DNA from: Candidatus Rokuibacteriota bacterium
GTDB taxonomy: Bacteria > Methylomirabilota > Methylomirabilia > Rokubacteriales > CSP1-6
Length of the DNA: 64,000 bases
NCBI GenBank assembly: GCA_016866775.1
Contig: VGLJ01000007.1
Location: forward strand, 49,993-113,992
Reading direction: 5' to 3'
Part shown: one piece after another, positions 42,858-53,766 of the stretch
Position numbering within the stretch: the first letter of the stretch is position 1
Layout: each line of letters starts with the position of its first letter
Position numbers and translations under genes: made by a program
Notes under the pieces: model-generated
What the model was told of the DNA's origin: nothing
The model's input: only the letters and a program-made list of their open reading frames with translations
The model's database searches: none

Positions 42858-45000
42858 AGAGGCCGCGGACGCGCTCGACGTTGATCACGTCGGGCACTTC
42901 GCGGATCGCGGTCATGATGTCCTGGAGCTGCGAGAGGTCGGCGACCTCGATGACGAAGTTGTTGATGCCCCGGCGGTCGTCGGTGACGGTGACCTCCGCC
43001 TTCGTGATGTTGCCGTTCTTCCCGCCGATCGCGCCGGTGATCTCCGAGAGGAGTCCGGGCCGGTCCCGGCCGATGTACACCGCCACGCGCACCGGCCGCT
43101 TCGCCGGCTCCTCCACGTCCCACTCGACGTCGATGATGCGCTCGCGGTCGAGCACGCTCTTGGCGACGGTCAGGCAGTCGCGCGCGTGGACGGTGAGGCC
43201 GCGGCCGCGCGTGATGAAGCCGACGATCGGATCGCCGGGCAGCGGGTTGCAGCACTTCGCGAAGCGCACCAGCAGGTCCTCGACGCCGCGGATCCTCACC
43301 CCCTGGTCGGTCTTGGGGCGCGTCGCGCTCGGCCGCGGGCGCTCCACGGGCTCGATGAGGCCGCCGGGCGTGAGCCTGTTGAGGAGCTGGTGGATCGACG
43401 CCTTGCCGTAGCCGACGGCGGCGATCAGGTCGTCGACGGTGGGGTGTCCGAGGTCGGCCGCGACCTTCTTGATCTCCTCGCCGGTCAGCAGCGCCGTCGC
43501 GTTCAGACGGTACTTCTTCGCCTCGCGGTCGAACATCTCGCGTCCGAGCTCGATCGACCGCGCCCGCTCCTCCACCTTCAGCCACTGGTTGATCTTCGAG
43601 CGCGCGCGCGTCGACTTGACGATCTTCAGCCAGTCCCGGCTCGGATGCTGGCTCGGCGACGTGATGATCTCGACGATGTCGCCCTGCCGCAGCACGTAGC
43701 GCAGCGGCACGAGCTTGCCGTTCACCTTGGCGCCCACCGTGTGCTCGCCGACCTTCGTGTGCACGGTGTAGGCGAAGTCGATCGGCGTCGCGCCCTCGGG
43801 CAGCGCCTTCACGTCGCCCTTCGGCGTGAAGACGTAGACCTCGTTCTGGAAGAGGTCGACGCGCACGCTGTCGAGGAACTCGCTCGGGTCCTTCGTGTCC
43901 TGCTGCGTCTCCATGAGCTGGCGCAGCCACGCGAACGACTCGTCGACCTTGTCCTTGCCGGTGGTCTTCTTCTCCTTGTAGAGCCAGTGGGCCGCGATGC
44001 CTTCCTCGGCGATGTGGTGCATCTCCCAGGTGCGAATCTGGATCTCGACCGGCTCGCCCTTCGGCCCGATGACCGTCGTGTGCAGCGACTGGTACATGTT
44101 GACCTTGGGCATCGCGATGAAGTCCTTGAACCGCCCCGGCACCGGCTTCCACAAGGAGTGGATGACGCCGAGCGCGCCGTAGCAGTCCCGGACCGAGCTC
44201 GTGAGCACGCGCACGGCGGTGAGGTCGTAGATCTCGTCGAACTCGCGGCCCTGGTCGTGCATCTTCTTCCAGATCGAGTAGAAGTGCTTGGGCCGCCCGC
44301 GGATCTGCGACTCGATGCCGACTTCCGACAGCTTCTTCTCGATGATCGTGATGACCTGGTTGATGTCGGTCTCGCGCTCGAGGCGCCGCTTGGCCACGCG
44401 CCGCTGGAGGTCCTGGTAGTCGTCGGCGTGCAGCGTGCGCAGCGCCAGGTCTTCCAGCTCCGCCTTCACGTTCGCCATGCCGAGCCGGTGCGCGAGCGGC
44501 GCGTAGATGTCGAGGGTCTCCTGCGCGATCTTCCGCCCCTTGTCGTTCGGCAGGAAGTGCAGCGTGCGCATGTTGTGGAGGCGGTCGGCGAGCTTGATCA
44601 TGATGACGCGGAGATCGCGCGCCATCGCGATCAGCATCTTGCGGAAGTTCTCCGCCTGGCGCTCCTCGCGCGACGAGAACGCGAGCTTGCCGAGCTTCGT
44701 CACCCCGTCCACGAGCTCGGCGATCTCCTTGCCGAACTCCCGCTCGAGCTGGTCCTTGGTGGCGTGCGTGTCCTCGAGGACGTCGTGGAGGAGCCCGGCC
44801 GTCACGGTCGTGACGTCCATCTTGAAGTCGACGAGGAGGTGGGCGACCTCGAGCGGGTGCGACAGGTAGGGCTCGCCGGAGGCGCGCTGCTGCCCCTGGT
44901 GCGACGCCTCAGAGAACCTGTAGGCGCGCTCCAGCACCGCCAGGTCGGCACCCGGCTGGTACTTCGGGATGGCCTCGATCAAAATCTCGAGCTGGGTCAC
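42856..45000 (-). CDS. rel: Bifunctional (p)ppGpp synthetase/hydrolase Rel/SpoT
   Basis: 714 residues from GTG 45000. HD hydrolase domain intact (HPLEVAHLLVD, LLHDVLEDT, KLADRLHNMRTL). The synthetase domain has PGRFKDFIAMPK (the RxKD form typical of bifunctional enzymes) and NMYQSLHTTVIGP. TGS (VYVFTPKGDVKALPEGATPI), zinc-finger (RFAKCCNPLPGD) and ACT domains follow. Both activities should work. Ends the long Sec/tRNA/Ruv gene array. Confidence 0.95.
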   Translation of the reverse strand: MTQLEILIEAIPKYQPGADLAVLERAYRFSEASHQGQQRASGEPYLSHPLEVAHLLVDFKMDVTTVTAGLLHDVLEDTHATKDQLEREFGKEIAELVDGVTKLGKLAFSSREERQAENFRKMLIAMARDLRVIMIKLADRLHNMRTLHFLPNDKGRKIAQETLDIYAPLAHRLGMANVKAELEDLALRTLHADDYQDLQRRVAKRRLERETDINQVITIIEKKLSEVGIESQIRGRPKHFYSIWKKMHDQGREFDEIYDLTAVRVLTSSVRDCYGALGVIHSLWKPVPGRFKDFIAMPKVNMYQSLHTTVIGPKGEPVEIQIRTWEMHHIAEEGIAAHWLYKEKKTTGKDKVDESFAWLRQLMETQQDTKDPSEFLDSVRVDLFQNEVYVFTPKGDVKALPEGATPIDFAYTVHTKVGEHTVGAKVNGKLVPLRYVLRQGDIVEIITSPSQHPSRDWLKIVKSTRARSKINQWLKVEERARSIELGREMFDREAKKYRLNATALLTGEEIKKVAADLGHPTVDDLIAAVGYGKASIHQLLNRLTPGGLIEPVERPRPSATRPKTDQGVRIRGVEDLLVRFAKCCNPLPGDPIVGFITRGRGLTVHARDCLTVAKSVLDRERIIDVEWDVEEPAKRPVRVAVYIGRDRPGLLSEITGAIGGKNGNITKAEVTVTDDRRGINNFVIEVADLSQLQDIMTAIREVPDVINVERVRGL

Positions 45001-45040
45001 GCGGCGATTGCCTCTTAAACATACGATCTTACTTGCTAAT

Positions 45041-45973
45041 TTACGCTCTGGCCATCGCTTTTTTGCCGCGCCGCCGTCCCTCGACGTAGATCGTCCAGTC
45101 GACGACCAGCGCACCGGCCACGTAAATCGTCGAGTACGTCCCGGTGATGACCCCCACGAACAGCACGAACGCGAAGTCCTCGAGCGTCTTGCCGCCCAGG
45201 AAGAGCAGGATCGCCGTCGAGAAGAAGACCGTCAGCGAGGTCAGCACGGTCCGCGAGAGCGTCTGGTTGACGGCGTCGTTCATCTGATCCGCGAAGGTCT
45301 TGCCGCGCTGGGAGCCGCGTCCGCGATTCTCGCGCAGCCGGTCGTACGCCACGATCGTGTCGTTCACCGAGAAGCCGATGATCGTCAGCAGCGCGGCCAG
45401 GACCGGCAGCGAGAACTCCTTGCCGAAGAGCGACATGGTGCCCAGGCACACGACGACGTCGTGGAAGACGGCGATGACCGCCGCCACCCCGCCCTTCAGG
45501 TCGAACCGCGCAGCGAGGTAGATGAGGATGCCGATGAGGCCGAACAGGACCGCGTAGATCGCCTGGAGCTGGAGCTCCTTGCCGACCTGCGGGCCGACGA
45601 ACTCGACGCGCCGGATCTCCGTCTTGCCGAGCGAGGGATCGCCGGCCAGCGCCCGCGCGATCTTCTTCGTCACTTCCTCGGACGACGCCTGCGTGAGCGG
45701 CAGCCGGATGATGTACTCGCGCGGATCGCCGAACTCCTGGATGATGCTCTCGCCGACGCCCGTCCGTCCGAGCGCGCCGCGGATCCTGGCGATGTCCGGC
45801 TTCTGCTCGAACCGCACCTGGACGAGCGTCCCACCGGTGAAGTCGATGTCGTAGCGGAGCCCGCGCGTCGCGAGCGAGCCGAGCCCGATGATCAGCGCGA
45901 TCAGCGACACGACGTAGGCGACCCGGCGCCGCCCGATGAAGTTGTAGTTGGGGGTGCGGAAGATCTCGATCAT
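45041..45973 (-). CDS. secF: Protein translocase subunit SecF
   Basis: 310 residues. N-terminal span, periplasmic domain opening YDIDFTGGTLVQVRF, and five further spans with GFSVNDTIVAYDRLREN, the SecF signature. Overlaps secD by four bases. Works with SecD to pull secreted proteins using the proton gradient. Confidence 0.96.
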   Translation of the reverse strand: MIEIFRTPNYNFIGRRRVAYVVSLIALIIGLGSLATRGLRYDIDFTGGTLVQVRFEQKPDIARIRGALGRTGVGESIIQEFGDPREYIIRLPLTQASSEEVTKKIARALAGDPSLGKTEIRRVEFVGPQVGKELQLQAIYAVLFGLIGILIYLAARFDLKGGVAAVIAVFHDVVVCLGTMSLFGKEFSLPVLAALLTIIGFSVNDTIVAYDRLRENRGRGSQRGKTFADQMNDAVNQTLSRTVLTSLTVFFSTAILLFLGGKTLEDFAFVLFVGVITGTYSTIYVAGALVVDWTIYVEGRRRGKKAMARA

Positions 45974-47526
45974 ACGGAGACGTGCTCGACCTTGCGCCGG
46001 CCCATGTAGAGCACGTCGAAGAGCAGGCGCGTGAAGAACACCGCGGTGAAGAGGCTCGCGCTCAGCCCGACGAAGAGCGAGACGGCGAAGCCCTTCACGG
46101 GGCCGGTGCCGAAGTTGTAGAGGATGGCCGCGGTCACGAGCACGGTGACGTGCGTGTCGATGATCGTGCGGAACGCGCGATTGAACCCGGCCTCGATCGC
46201 CCCGCGCGGCGTCTTGCCGACCTTCAGCTCCTCGCGGATGCGCTCGAAGATCAGGATGTTCGTGTCCACGGCCATGCCGATGGTCAGCGCGATGCCGGCG
46301 ATGCCCGGCAGCGTCAGCGTGGCGCCGAACGCGGCCATGCACGCGAGCAGGATCACGAGGTTCAGCACGAGCGCGACGTCGGCGATGAGGCCGGAGAGCT
46401 TGTAGTAGATCAGCATGAAGAGGAAGACCAGCACGGACGAGGCCAGGATCGCGATGACGCCCTGCCGGATCGAGTCGGCGCCGAGCGACGGACCGACCGT
46501 GCGTTCCTCGAGGATCGACACCGCGGCGGGCAGCGCCCCTTCGCGCAGCACGATGGCCAGGTCGCGCGCCTGGTCCACCGTGAACTGCCCGGTGATGACC
46601 GCGCGGCCGCCGGGGATGCGCTCGTTGATGCGGGGCGCCGAGTACACGGTGCCGTCGAGGATGATCGCGAGGTGCCGGCCGACGCTCTGCTCGGTGATCT
46701 CGCCGAAACGCTGGGCGCCGCCGGCGCTGAAGGTGATGGCGACCTGCCAGTTGCCCGGCGAGTTCGGGTCGGCCTGCACGCTGGCATCGGTCAGCTCGCT
46801 GCCCGTGAGCAGCGTCCGCTTCTGCACGACGAACGGGATCTTCTGCTCCTGCTTGGTCTCGCGATCGACCCGGCGCTGGTAGAGCACCTCGGACGTCTCG
46901 GGGACGCGCCCGGCCACCGCTTCTTCCACTGCCGTGCGCTCGTCGAGCAGCTTGAACTCGAGCAGACCCGTCTGCCCGATGAGCGCCTTCGCCCGGTCGG
47001 GATCCTGCACGCCGGGGAGCTGGATGAGGATCCGGTCGTCGCCCTGGCGCGTGATCGTCGCCTCCGCGACACCGAACTTGTCGACGCGGTTGCGGATCTT
47101 CTCGACGGCGCCGCGCGTGGCGAGGTCCGCTTGCTGCGCGGCCTCGCGGTCGCTCATGGCGAGCACGAAGCGGCCGGCCGCCTGATCGCGGCTACGCACC
47201 TCGAACGTCTGGAACTGCGACGCGACGGTGAGCGCATCGTTCCACGACGTCGGGGACGCGAGCTCGACGACGAACGCACGCTCGCCTTCACGCGCGATGC
47301 GCTTGGTCCCGATCCCCTTCCGCTCGAGCGCCGCCTTGAAGTCGTCGGCCGCTCGCTCGGTCTGGTTCGCGACGGCCTTGCTGGTGTCGACCCCCAGCAC
47401 GAGGTGGATGCCGCCCTGGAGGTCGAGCCCCAGGTTGATGCGCTTCTTCGGCGGGTACAGGTACCAGAGCGAGACGGCGACGACGACGACGACGAGGCCG
47501 ACGCGCAGCCAGAGGTTTCTACGCAT
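45970..47526 (-). CDS. secD: Protein translocase subunit SecD
   Basis: 518 residues. It shows LGLDLQGGIHLVLGVD after the first span, a periplasmic P1 region with LIQLPGVQDPDRAKALIG, and the membrane signature GMAVDTNILIFERIREEL. Overlaps yajC by eight bases. Complete. Confidence 0.96.
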   Translation of the reverse strand: MRRNLWLRVGLVVVVVAVSLWYLYPPKKRINLGLDLQGGIHLVLGVDTSKAVANQTERAADDFKAALERKGIGTKRIAREGERAFVVELASPTSWNDALTVASQFQTFEVRSRDQAAGRFVLAMSDREAAQQADLATRGAVEKIRNRVDKFGVAEATITRQGDDRILIQLPGVQDPDRAKALIGQTGLLEFKLLDERTAVEEAVAGRVPETSEVLYQRRVDRETKQEQKIPFVVQKRTLLTGSELTDASVQADPNSPGNWQVAITFSAGGAQRFGEITEQSVGRHLAIILDGTVYSAPRINERIPGGRAVITGQFTVDQARDLAIVLREGALPAAVSILEERTVGPSLGADSIRQGVIAILASSVLVFLFMLIYYKLSGLIADVALVLNLVILLACMAAFGATLTLPGIAGIALTIGMAVDTNILIFERIREELKVGKTPRGAIEAGFNRAFRTIIDTHVTVLVTAAILYNFGTGPVKGFAVSLFVGLSASLFTAVFFTRLLFDVLYMGRRKVEHVSV

Positions 47527-47866
47527 CCTTGTCCTTCTCGCCCTGGCTCTCCACCACGCGTCCGACCGCGCCGCGGTCGAACGTGATGCGGACCTGGTCG
47601 GCGACGCGCAGGGTGATCGTCGAGTCGTCGAGCGCGGTCACGGTGCCGTGGAGGCCGCCCGTCGTCACGACCCGGTCGCCCCGCTTGACGGCCGCGAGCA
47701 GGGCTTCGCGCTCGCGGCGCTGCTTCTGCTGCGGCCGGATCAGGAGGAAGTAGAAGATCGCGAAGATGGCGGCGAAGAAGACGAGCTGGGTGAGGACGGC
47801 GTTGCCGCCGGCCCCGCCGGGCGGCGCCATACCGGCGAGCACGAATTGTGCGGGGGTGACGGTCAT
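47519..47866 (-). CDS. yajC: Preprotein translocase subunit YajC
   Basis: 115 residues with one span and the hallmark FYFLLIRPQQKQRREREALL followed by RGDRVVTTGGLHGTV. The N-terminus has a Gly/Ala-rich stretch. yajC-secD-secF is the classical order. Confidence 0.95.
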   Translation of the reverse strand: MTVTPAQFVLAGMAPPGGAGGNAVLTQLVFFAAIFAIFYFLLIRPQQKQRREREALLAAVKRGDRVVTTGGLHGTVTALDDSTITLRVADQVRITFDRGAVGRVVESQGEKDKDA

Positions 47867-47898
47867 GGGAGCCGGGTCCTCCAGGCGCGCGTGAGGGA

Positions 47899-49023
47899 TC
47901 AATCCGGAATCAGGGCGGATGATACCTGATATGTCGCGAAAAACCGAGTCCGGAAAGCCCCGAATTCGCCCGAGGCGATCGCCTCGCGCATGCGCGCCAT
48001 CAGCGCGAGGAAGAAGGAGACGTTGTGCAGCGACAGCAAGCGGTGGACGAGCAGCTCGTCCGAGACGAAGAGGTGCCTGAGGTACGCGCGCGAGAACGTC
48101 CGGCACGTGTAGCAGCCGCACGTGGCGTCGAGCGGCGACGCGTCGCGCGCGAAGCGCGCCTGCTTGATCGTCAGCGCGCCCTCCGCGGTGAACGCCTGCC
48201 CGTTGCGCGCGTTGCGCGTGGGCAGCACGCAGTCGAACATGTCGATGCCGCGCGCCACCGACTCGACGAGGTCCTCGGGCTTGCCGGCGCCCATCAGGTA
48301 GCGCGGCTGCTCGCGCGGGAGCACGCGGGCCGTCAGCTCGGTGAGGTCGTACATCGTCGGCTTCGGCTCGCCGACCGCCAGGCCGCCGATCGCGTACCCG
48401 TCGAAGCCGAGCGCCACGGTCTCGTCGACCGCGCGCCGCCGGAGGCCTTCGTCCGTTCCGCCCTGCACGATACCGAAGAGCTTGGACGGCACGGCGGCCC
48501 GGCGATGCGTCTCGAGCGACCGGCGCGCCCATCGCAGCGTGAGCGCGAGCGACCGCTCCGCCGCCTCGGCCGTGGCCGGGTACGCGAGGCATTCGTCGAG
48601 CGGATGGATCACGTCGGCGCCCAGCGCGTGCTGGACTTCGACCGCGAGCTCGGGCGTCAGCATCCGTTCCTGGCCGTCGACCGGCGAGCGAAAGCGTGCG
48701 CCCTCCTCCGTGATCTTCCGGACCTTCGCGAGGCTGAAGACCTGGAAGCCGCCCGAGTCGGTGAGGATCGGCCCGTCCCAGCCCATGAAGCGGTGGAGCC
48801 CGCCGAGCTCGCGAATGAGCTCGTGCCCCGGCTTCTCGAACAGGTGGTACGTGTTGGCCAGCACGATCGACGCGCCCGCCGCGCGCAGGTCGTCCGGGCC
48901 GAGCGCTTTCACCGTCCCGCGCGTGCCGACCGGCATGAACGCCGGCGTGTCGACGACGCCGTGCGCGGTGACGAGCCGGCCCCGTCGCGCGGCGCCGTCG
49001 GTGGCAATGACGTGGAAGCTCAT
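47899..49023 (-). CDS. tgt: tRNA-guanine transglycosylase
   Basis: 374 residues. Nucleophile and binding residues are in LTDSGGFQVFSL and GIDMFDCVLPTRNARNG. The zinc site is CGCYTC plus a later Cys/His. Exchanges G34 for preQ1 in tRNAs with GUN anticodons. Overlaps queA by four bases, so two consecutive queuosine steps are coupled. Confidence 0.97.
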   Translation of the reverse strand: MSFHVIATDGAARRGRLVTAHGVVDTPAFMPVGTRGTVKALGPDDLRAAGASIVLANTYHLFEKPGHELIRELGGLHRFMGWDGPILTDSGGFQVFSLAKVRKITEEGARFRSPVDGQERMLTPELAVEVQHALGADVIHPLDECLAYPATAEAAERSLALTLRWARRSLETHRRAAVPSKLFGIVQGGTDEGLRRRAVDETVALGFDGYAIGGLAVGEPKPTMYDLTELTARVLPREQPRYLMGAGKPEDLVESVARGIDMFDCVLPTRNARNGQAFTAEGALTIKQARFARDASPLDATCGCYTCRTFSRAYLRHLFVSDELLVHRLLSLHNVSFFLALMARMREAIASGEFGAFRTRFFATYQVSSALIPD

Positions 49024-50054
49024 TCGATCAGCGTCGCGTCGCCGTACGAGTAGAAGCGGTAGCCGGCCGTCACCGCGTGGGCGTACGCACGCACGATCAG
49101 ATCGCGGCCGGCGAACGCCATCACCAGCGAGAGCAGCGACGAGCGCGGGAGGTGGAAATTCGTGAGGAGCGCGTCGACGACGCGGAAGCGATGGCCGGGG
49201 TGCATCGTGAGCTCCGCGCGCCCATCCAGGGCGCGCACGGTGCCCGTCTGATGGCCCGCGCTCTCGAGCGTGCGCGTCGCGGTCGTGCCCACGGCGACGA
49301 CGCGGCGGCCCTCTGCGCGCGCGGTGTTGACCGCACGCGCGGTCGTCTCCGGGATCACGACACGCTCGGACGGCACGACGTGGTCCTCGACGCGCGCGTT
49401 CTTGATCGGACGGAACGTGCCCGGACCGACGTGGAGCGTGATCCCGTGGATCTCGATCCCGCGCGTGCGGAGACGCGCGAGCACGTCGTCGCTGAAGTGG
49501 AGCCCCGCGGTCGGCGCCGCGATCGAGCCGGGAGTCCGCGCGTAGATCGTCTGGTAGCGCTCGGTGTCCTCGGGGCCGGGCTTCGCGTGCCGCTCGATGT
49601 ACGGCGGCAGCGGCGGCAACCCGTGCGTCCGCAAGAGCTCGTCGACGGTGCCGTCGAGCCGCTCGACGACGCGAACGCCGTCGGGATCGACGGCGGCGAT
49701 CCGCAGACGCGCGCCGTCCTCTCCGCCGGCGCGGAGCTCCACGCCGGCGTGACACCGGCGCCCCGGGCGCACGAGCGCGCGCCACCGCTCCGGCGCGACC
49801 GGCTCCACGAACAGGAGCTCGATGCGCCGCCCGCGCGTGTCCTCGGCGAACACGCGCGCGGGGATCACACGGGAGTCGTTGACGACCAGGCAGTCGCCGG
49901 CGCGCAGGAGGTCGGGCAGGTCGCGGGCGACGCGATCGGCGAGCGCGCCCGTGGCGCGATCGATGACGAGGAGCCGGGCCGCGTCACGCGGCTCCGCGGG
50001 TGTCTGGGCGATCGCCGAGCGGGGGAGCGGATAGTCGAGGTCGGTGAGCTCCAC
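49020..50054 (-). CDS. queA: S-adenosylmethionine:tRNA ribosyltransferase-isomerase
   Basis: 344 residues from GTG 50054 (DYPLPRSAIAQTPAEPRDAA). Conserved DCLVVNDSRVIPARV, GSIAAPTAGLHFS, THVGPGTF-like LHVGPGTFRPI and LTNFHLPRSSLLSLVMAF. Adds the epoxy-cyclopentane of epoxyqueuosine. GTG is the first start after the csaA stop. Confidence 0.96.
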   Translation of the reverse strand: MELTDLDYPLPRSAIAQTPAEPRDAARLLVIDRATGALADRVARDLPDLLRAGDCLVVNDSRVIPARVFAEDTRGRRIELLFVEPVAPERWRALVRPGRRCHAGVELRAGGEDGARLRIAAVDPDGVRVVERLDGTVDELLRTHGLPPLPPYIERHAKPGPEDTERYQTIYARTPGSIAAPTAGLHFSDDVLARLRTRGIEIHGITLHVGPGTFRPIKNARVEDHVVPSERVVIPETTARAVNTARAEGRRVVAVGTTATRTLESAGHQTGTVRALDGRAELTMHPGHRFRVVDALLTNFHLPRSSLLSLVMAFAGRDLIVRAYAHAVTAGYRFYSYGDATLIE

Positions 50055-50077
50055 GACTGCGTAGTGTACAGGCGCGC

Positions 50078-50410
50078 TCAGCCGATCTTCGCGCCGGGGC
50101 TCACCTCGAAATCGGGACGCAAGAGGATGACGTCGCCCGTCTCGCCGTAGGCGCCGAGCACCAGCACCTCGGAGACGAACGGGCCGATCTGCTTCGGCGG
50201 GAAATTCACCACGGCGATCACCCGGCGGCCGACGAGCTCGTCCGGACGATAGCGGTCGGTGATCTGCGCGCTCGAGCGCTTGACGCCGAGCGGGCCGAAG
50301 TCGATGCGCAGCTTCAGCGCGGGACGGCGTGCTTCGGGAAACGGCTCCGCGTCGAGGACGATGCCCACCCGCATGTCGACCTTCTCGAAGTCCGCCCAGC
50401 TGATGGTCAC
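50078..50410 (-). CDS. csaA: CsaA-like tRNA-binding protein
   Basis: 110 residues of the EMAP-II-like OB fold: FEKVDMRVGIVLDAEPFPEA, LGVKRSSAQIT and AVVNFPPKQIGPFVSEVLVL. CsaA binds tRNA-like structures and has secretion-chaperone activity in Bacillus. The GTG start overlaps the stop of the SpoIID-like gene (GTGA) and lies directly against a repeat element. Confidence 0.92.
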   Translation of the reverse strand: MTISWADFEKVDMRVGIVLDAEPFPEARRPALKLRIDFGPLGVKRSSAQITDRYRPDELVGRRVIAVVNFPPKQIGPFVSEVLVLGAYGETGDVILLRPDFEVSPGAKIG

Positions 50411-51548
50411 CTGAAATTGGGGGGCTCCGGGCGCCCCCCAAGCCCCCCATTCAGCGCGCCCCACGTCGTGCCCGGGTAGTAGAACTCGAGGATCTGCCGC
50501 GCGGTGTAGCCGCGATCGGCCATGCCCTTCGCGCCCCACTGGCAGAGCCCGGCGCCGTGGCCGTACCCGCGGCCCGCGAAGCGCGCGAGCTCGCCGTCGA
50601 TCGCGACCGCGAACAGCGTGCTCTTGAACGTCTCGTACCCGAGCATGCGGCGGAAGTCGTTGCCCCGCAGGTGCACGTGACCGCGCGTGCCCGCGACGGC
50701 GACCGTCACCGCCCGCAGCGACGACGTCCGCTCGGCCACCGCGATGCGGCGCACCTCGCCGACGTCCACGCCGCCGCGCCGCAGGGCCTCGCCGATATCC
50801 GCGAGCCGGAGGTCGAGGTTCCAGAGGTAGTGCGGCGATCCGACCGAGAACGGGCACACGACCGGCTTCAGGCCGGGGATGTTGTTCGCCGTGAAGACCG
50901 TGCGCGGATCCTCGGTGTAGCCGCCGCTCTCGGAGTGATAGAAGGCGGCAAACACCTCGCCTTCCCAGAGCAGCACCTGCCCCGCCGTCTCGCGCACCGC
51001 GTCCCACAGCGGCGAGTTCGGCGGCACGCGGCCGGAATACACCTGATGCGCGGTCGACGCGAGGATGTGATAGAGCTTGCCCGCGCTGACGACCCGCTGG
51101 TTCGCGGCGTACGTGCGCGCGATGATCGCCTGCGCGCGCAGCGCCTCTTTCGGGAACTTCTCCCCCATCTCCGCGCGCAGCACGCCCGGCAGGTATTCCT
51201 CGAGGGGCAGCTCGTTCACGACAGCGATGCCGTCGCCGTTCCGCACGAGCTCGAGCGGCGCCGGATACTCCCGGCCGTTGATGCGCAGCGGCCGATCGCT
51301 GGTCAGCCGAAACGCCTGCGCGCGCACGCCATCGATGTCCACGCCGATGCCGTTCGGGACCGCTCGAACGAGGTCCAGGCGCGTGAGGCGCGCGCCGCAC
51401 CGCTCGCACCGCCCGTTCTCGGTGACTTCGATGGCACCGCCCCGGACTTCGACGAGACGCGCCTGCTCGACGATGGCGACACGGATCGTTCCGCTGGCGA
51501 ACGCCGGCGCCGCCGACGCCGCCAACAGCGCGAGGGCTGCGGCGAGTC

Positions 51549-51552
<4 letters not shown>
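50407..51552 (-). CDS. SpoIID/LytB-type lytic transglycosylase or amidase enhancer
   Basis: 381 residues with a signal peptide (RLAAALALLAASAAPAFA). The SpoIID domain shows LEEYLPGVLRAEMGEKFP (catalytic Glu), ALRAQAIIARTYA, FYHSESGGYTEDP and GYGHGAGLCQWGAKGMA. Such proteins cut denuded glycan strands and occur in non-spore formers beside ruv genes, as here. The last 12 or so residues (GLGGRPEPPNF) are encoded by a G/C-run repeat. Confidence 0.92.
50417..50449 (-). repeat. G/C-run repeat at the spoIID-like 3' end
   Basis: Bases 50419-50449 match 30742-30772 (end of the MFS gene) in 30 of 31 positions. Both copies lie in the final codons of a gene but in opposite orientation relative to it. 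They contain a 7-bp GGGGGGC/GCCCCCC stem. Confidence 0.65.
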
Positions 51553-52582
<1,030 letters not shown>

Positions 52583-52586
<4 letters not shown>

Positions 52587-53233
52587 GGCCGCTTGCTCGC
52601 CGGATTCGCGCGATAGATCTCGGTGAAGAGATCCTCGGCGCTCATGATGTCCGGACGGCGGCGGAGCGCGTCCGCGATCATCTGCGACGCCTCGGACGGA
52701 CGATGGCCGAGCTGCTTCACCAGGACTTCGAAGGCCATCTCGCGCAGCTCGTCGTGGCCAGGCGCGACGGCCGCGGGCGCGGCCGCGGGCTCGCCCTCGC
52801 GCGCGAGCGCGAACTTCGCCACCTTGTTCTGGAGCTGCGCCACGATGTTCTTCGCCTTCTGCGGCCCGATGCCCGGGAGCGCGCGCAGGTATTTCTCGTC
52901 CTGCCGGGTGATCGCCGCCGCGAGCTCGGCCGCGGGCGCCGCGAGTGAGCGCGCCGCGACCATCGGCCCGATGTCCTTCACCGTGATCAGCTTCTCGAAG
53001 AACTCCTTGTCGAGGTCGCTCGTGAAGCCGATGAGGACGGGCCGCGGCTGGTCGCGCGTGGCGTGGTAGTAGATGACGAGCTCGAGCTCGGGGCCTTTCT
53101 CGCCGGCCTCGACGCCTTCGAGCTGCCGCAACGCGATCGGTGGCAGGAAGACTTCATAGCCGATGCCGCCGCAGTCGAGGACGACACGGTCCTCGTGCTT
53201 GCGTCTGAGCGCCCCGCGCAGGGTCGCGATCAT
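52583..53233 (-). CDS. ruvA: Holliday junction branch migration protein RuvA
   Basis: 216 residues: MIATLRGALRRKHEDRVVLD and YEVFLP in the OB domain, helix-hairpin-helix LITVKDIGP and LRALPGIGPQKAKNIV, and a C-terminal RuvB-contact domain (EVLVKQLGHRPSEASQMI) after an Ala/Pro linker. Overlaps ruvB and ruvC by four bases. Confidence 0.95.
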
Positions 53234-53766
53234 CCGGACTCGCGGGCGCCCGGGCGCTCGAGCGCCCGCCCGCTCGGCTGCCGGGACAATCCGGTCCACG
53301 CGAGCGCGAGCGCGTCGGCCACGTGGCTCGGACGCGGCGGCTCGGCGAGGCCGAGAAGACGGCCGATCGCGTGCTGGACCTGCTGCTTCGGCGCGGCGCC
53401 GTTGAACGCGACGGTGCGCTTCACTTCGGCCGGCGCGAGCGCCATCACCGGGACCCCGCATTGCTCGGCGGCCAGGCAGACGACGCCGCGGACGTGCGCC
53501 ATCAGCAGCGCGGTGCGCGGAAACGTGTACTCGGCATACAGGTCCTCGAGCACGAGGACCTCGGGCGTGTGCTTGACGAGGAGGTCGTGCACCCCGTCGT
53601 AGACGAGGCGCACCCGCGCTTCGAAGGTGAAGTCGGTCGTCGTGGTGATGACGCCGGTGGCGAGCACGGCCGGACCTGCGGCGGCGCGCTCGAGCAGGCC
53701 GTAGCCGGTGGCAACGAGCCCGGGGTCGATGCCGAGGCAGCGACTGACGGTGGCGTCTTTACGCAG
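53230..53766 (-). CDS. ruvC: Crossover junction endodeoxyribonuclease RuvC
   Basis: About 170 residues. Catalytic acids are seen in CLGIDPG (Asp), LVLEDLY (Glu) and PSHVADALALA (Asp). No ATG, GTG or TTG exists between the yebC stop and the GIDPG motif. CTG 53766 is taken here; otherwise initiation would be at GTC 53748 or far inside yebC. A single G-to-C difference from GTG at 53748 would restore a normal start. It resolves junctions with RuvAB. Confidence 0.9.
   Translation of the reverse strand: MRKDATVSRCLGIDPGLVATGYGLLERAAAGPAVLATGVITTTTDFTFEARVRLVYDGVHDLLVKHTPEVLVLEDLYAEYTFPRTALLMAHVRGVVCLAAEQCGVPVMALAPAEVKRTVAFNGAAPKQQVQHAIGRLLGLAEPPRPSHVADALALAWTGLSRQPSGRALERPGARESG

Noticed and set aside
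45982..47586. 534-codon plus-strand frame opposite secD
   Set aside because: Low-complexity Asp/Val/Arg translation; SecD on the other strand is unmistakable.
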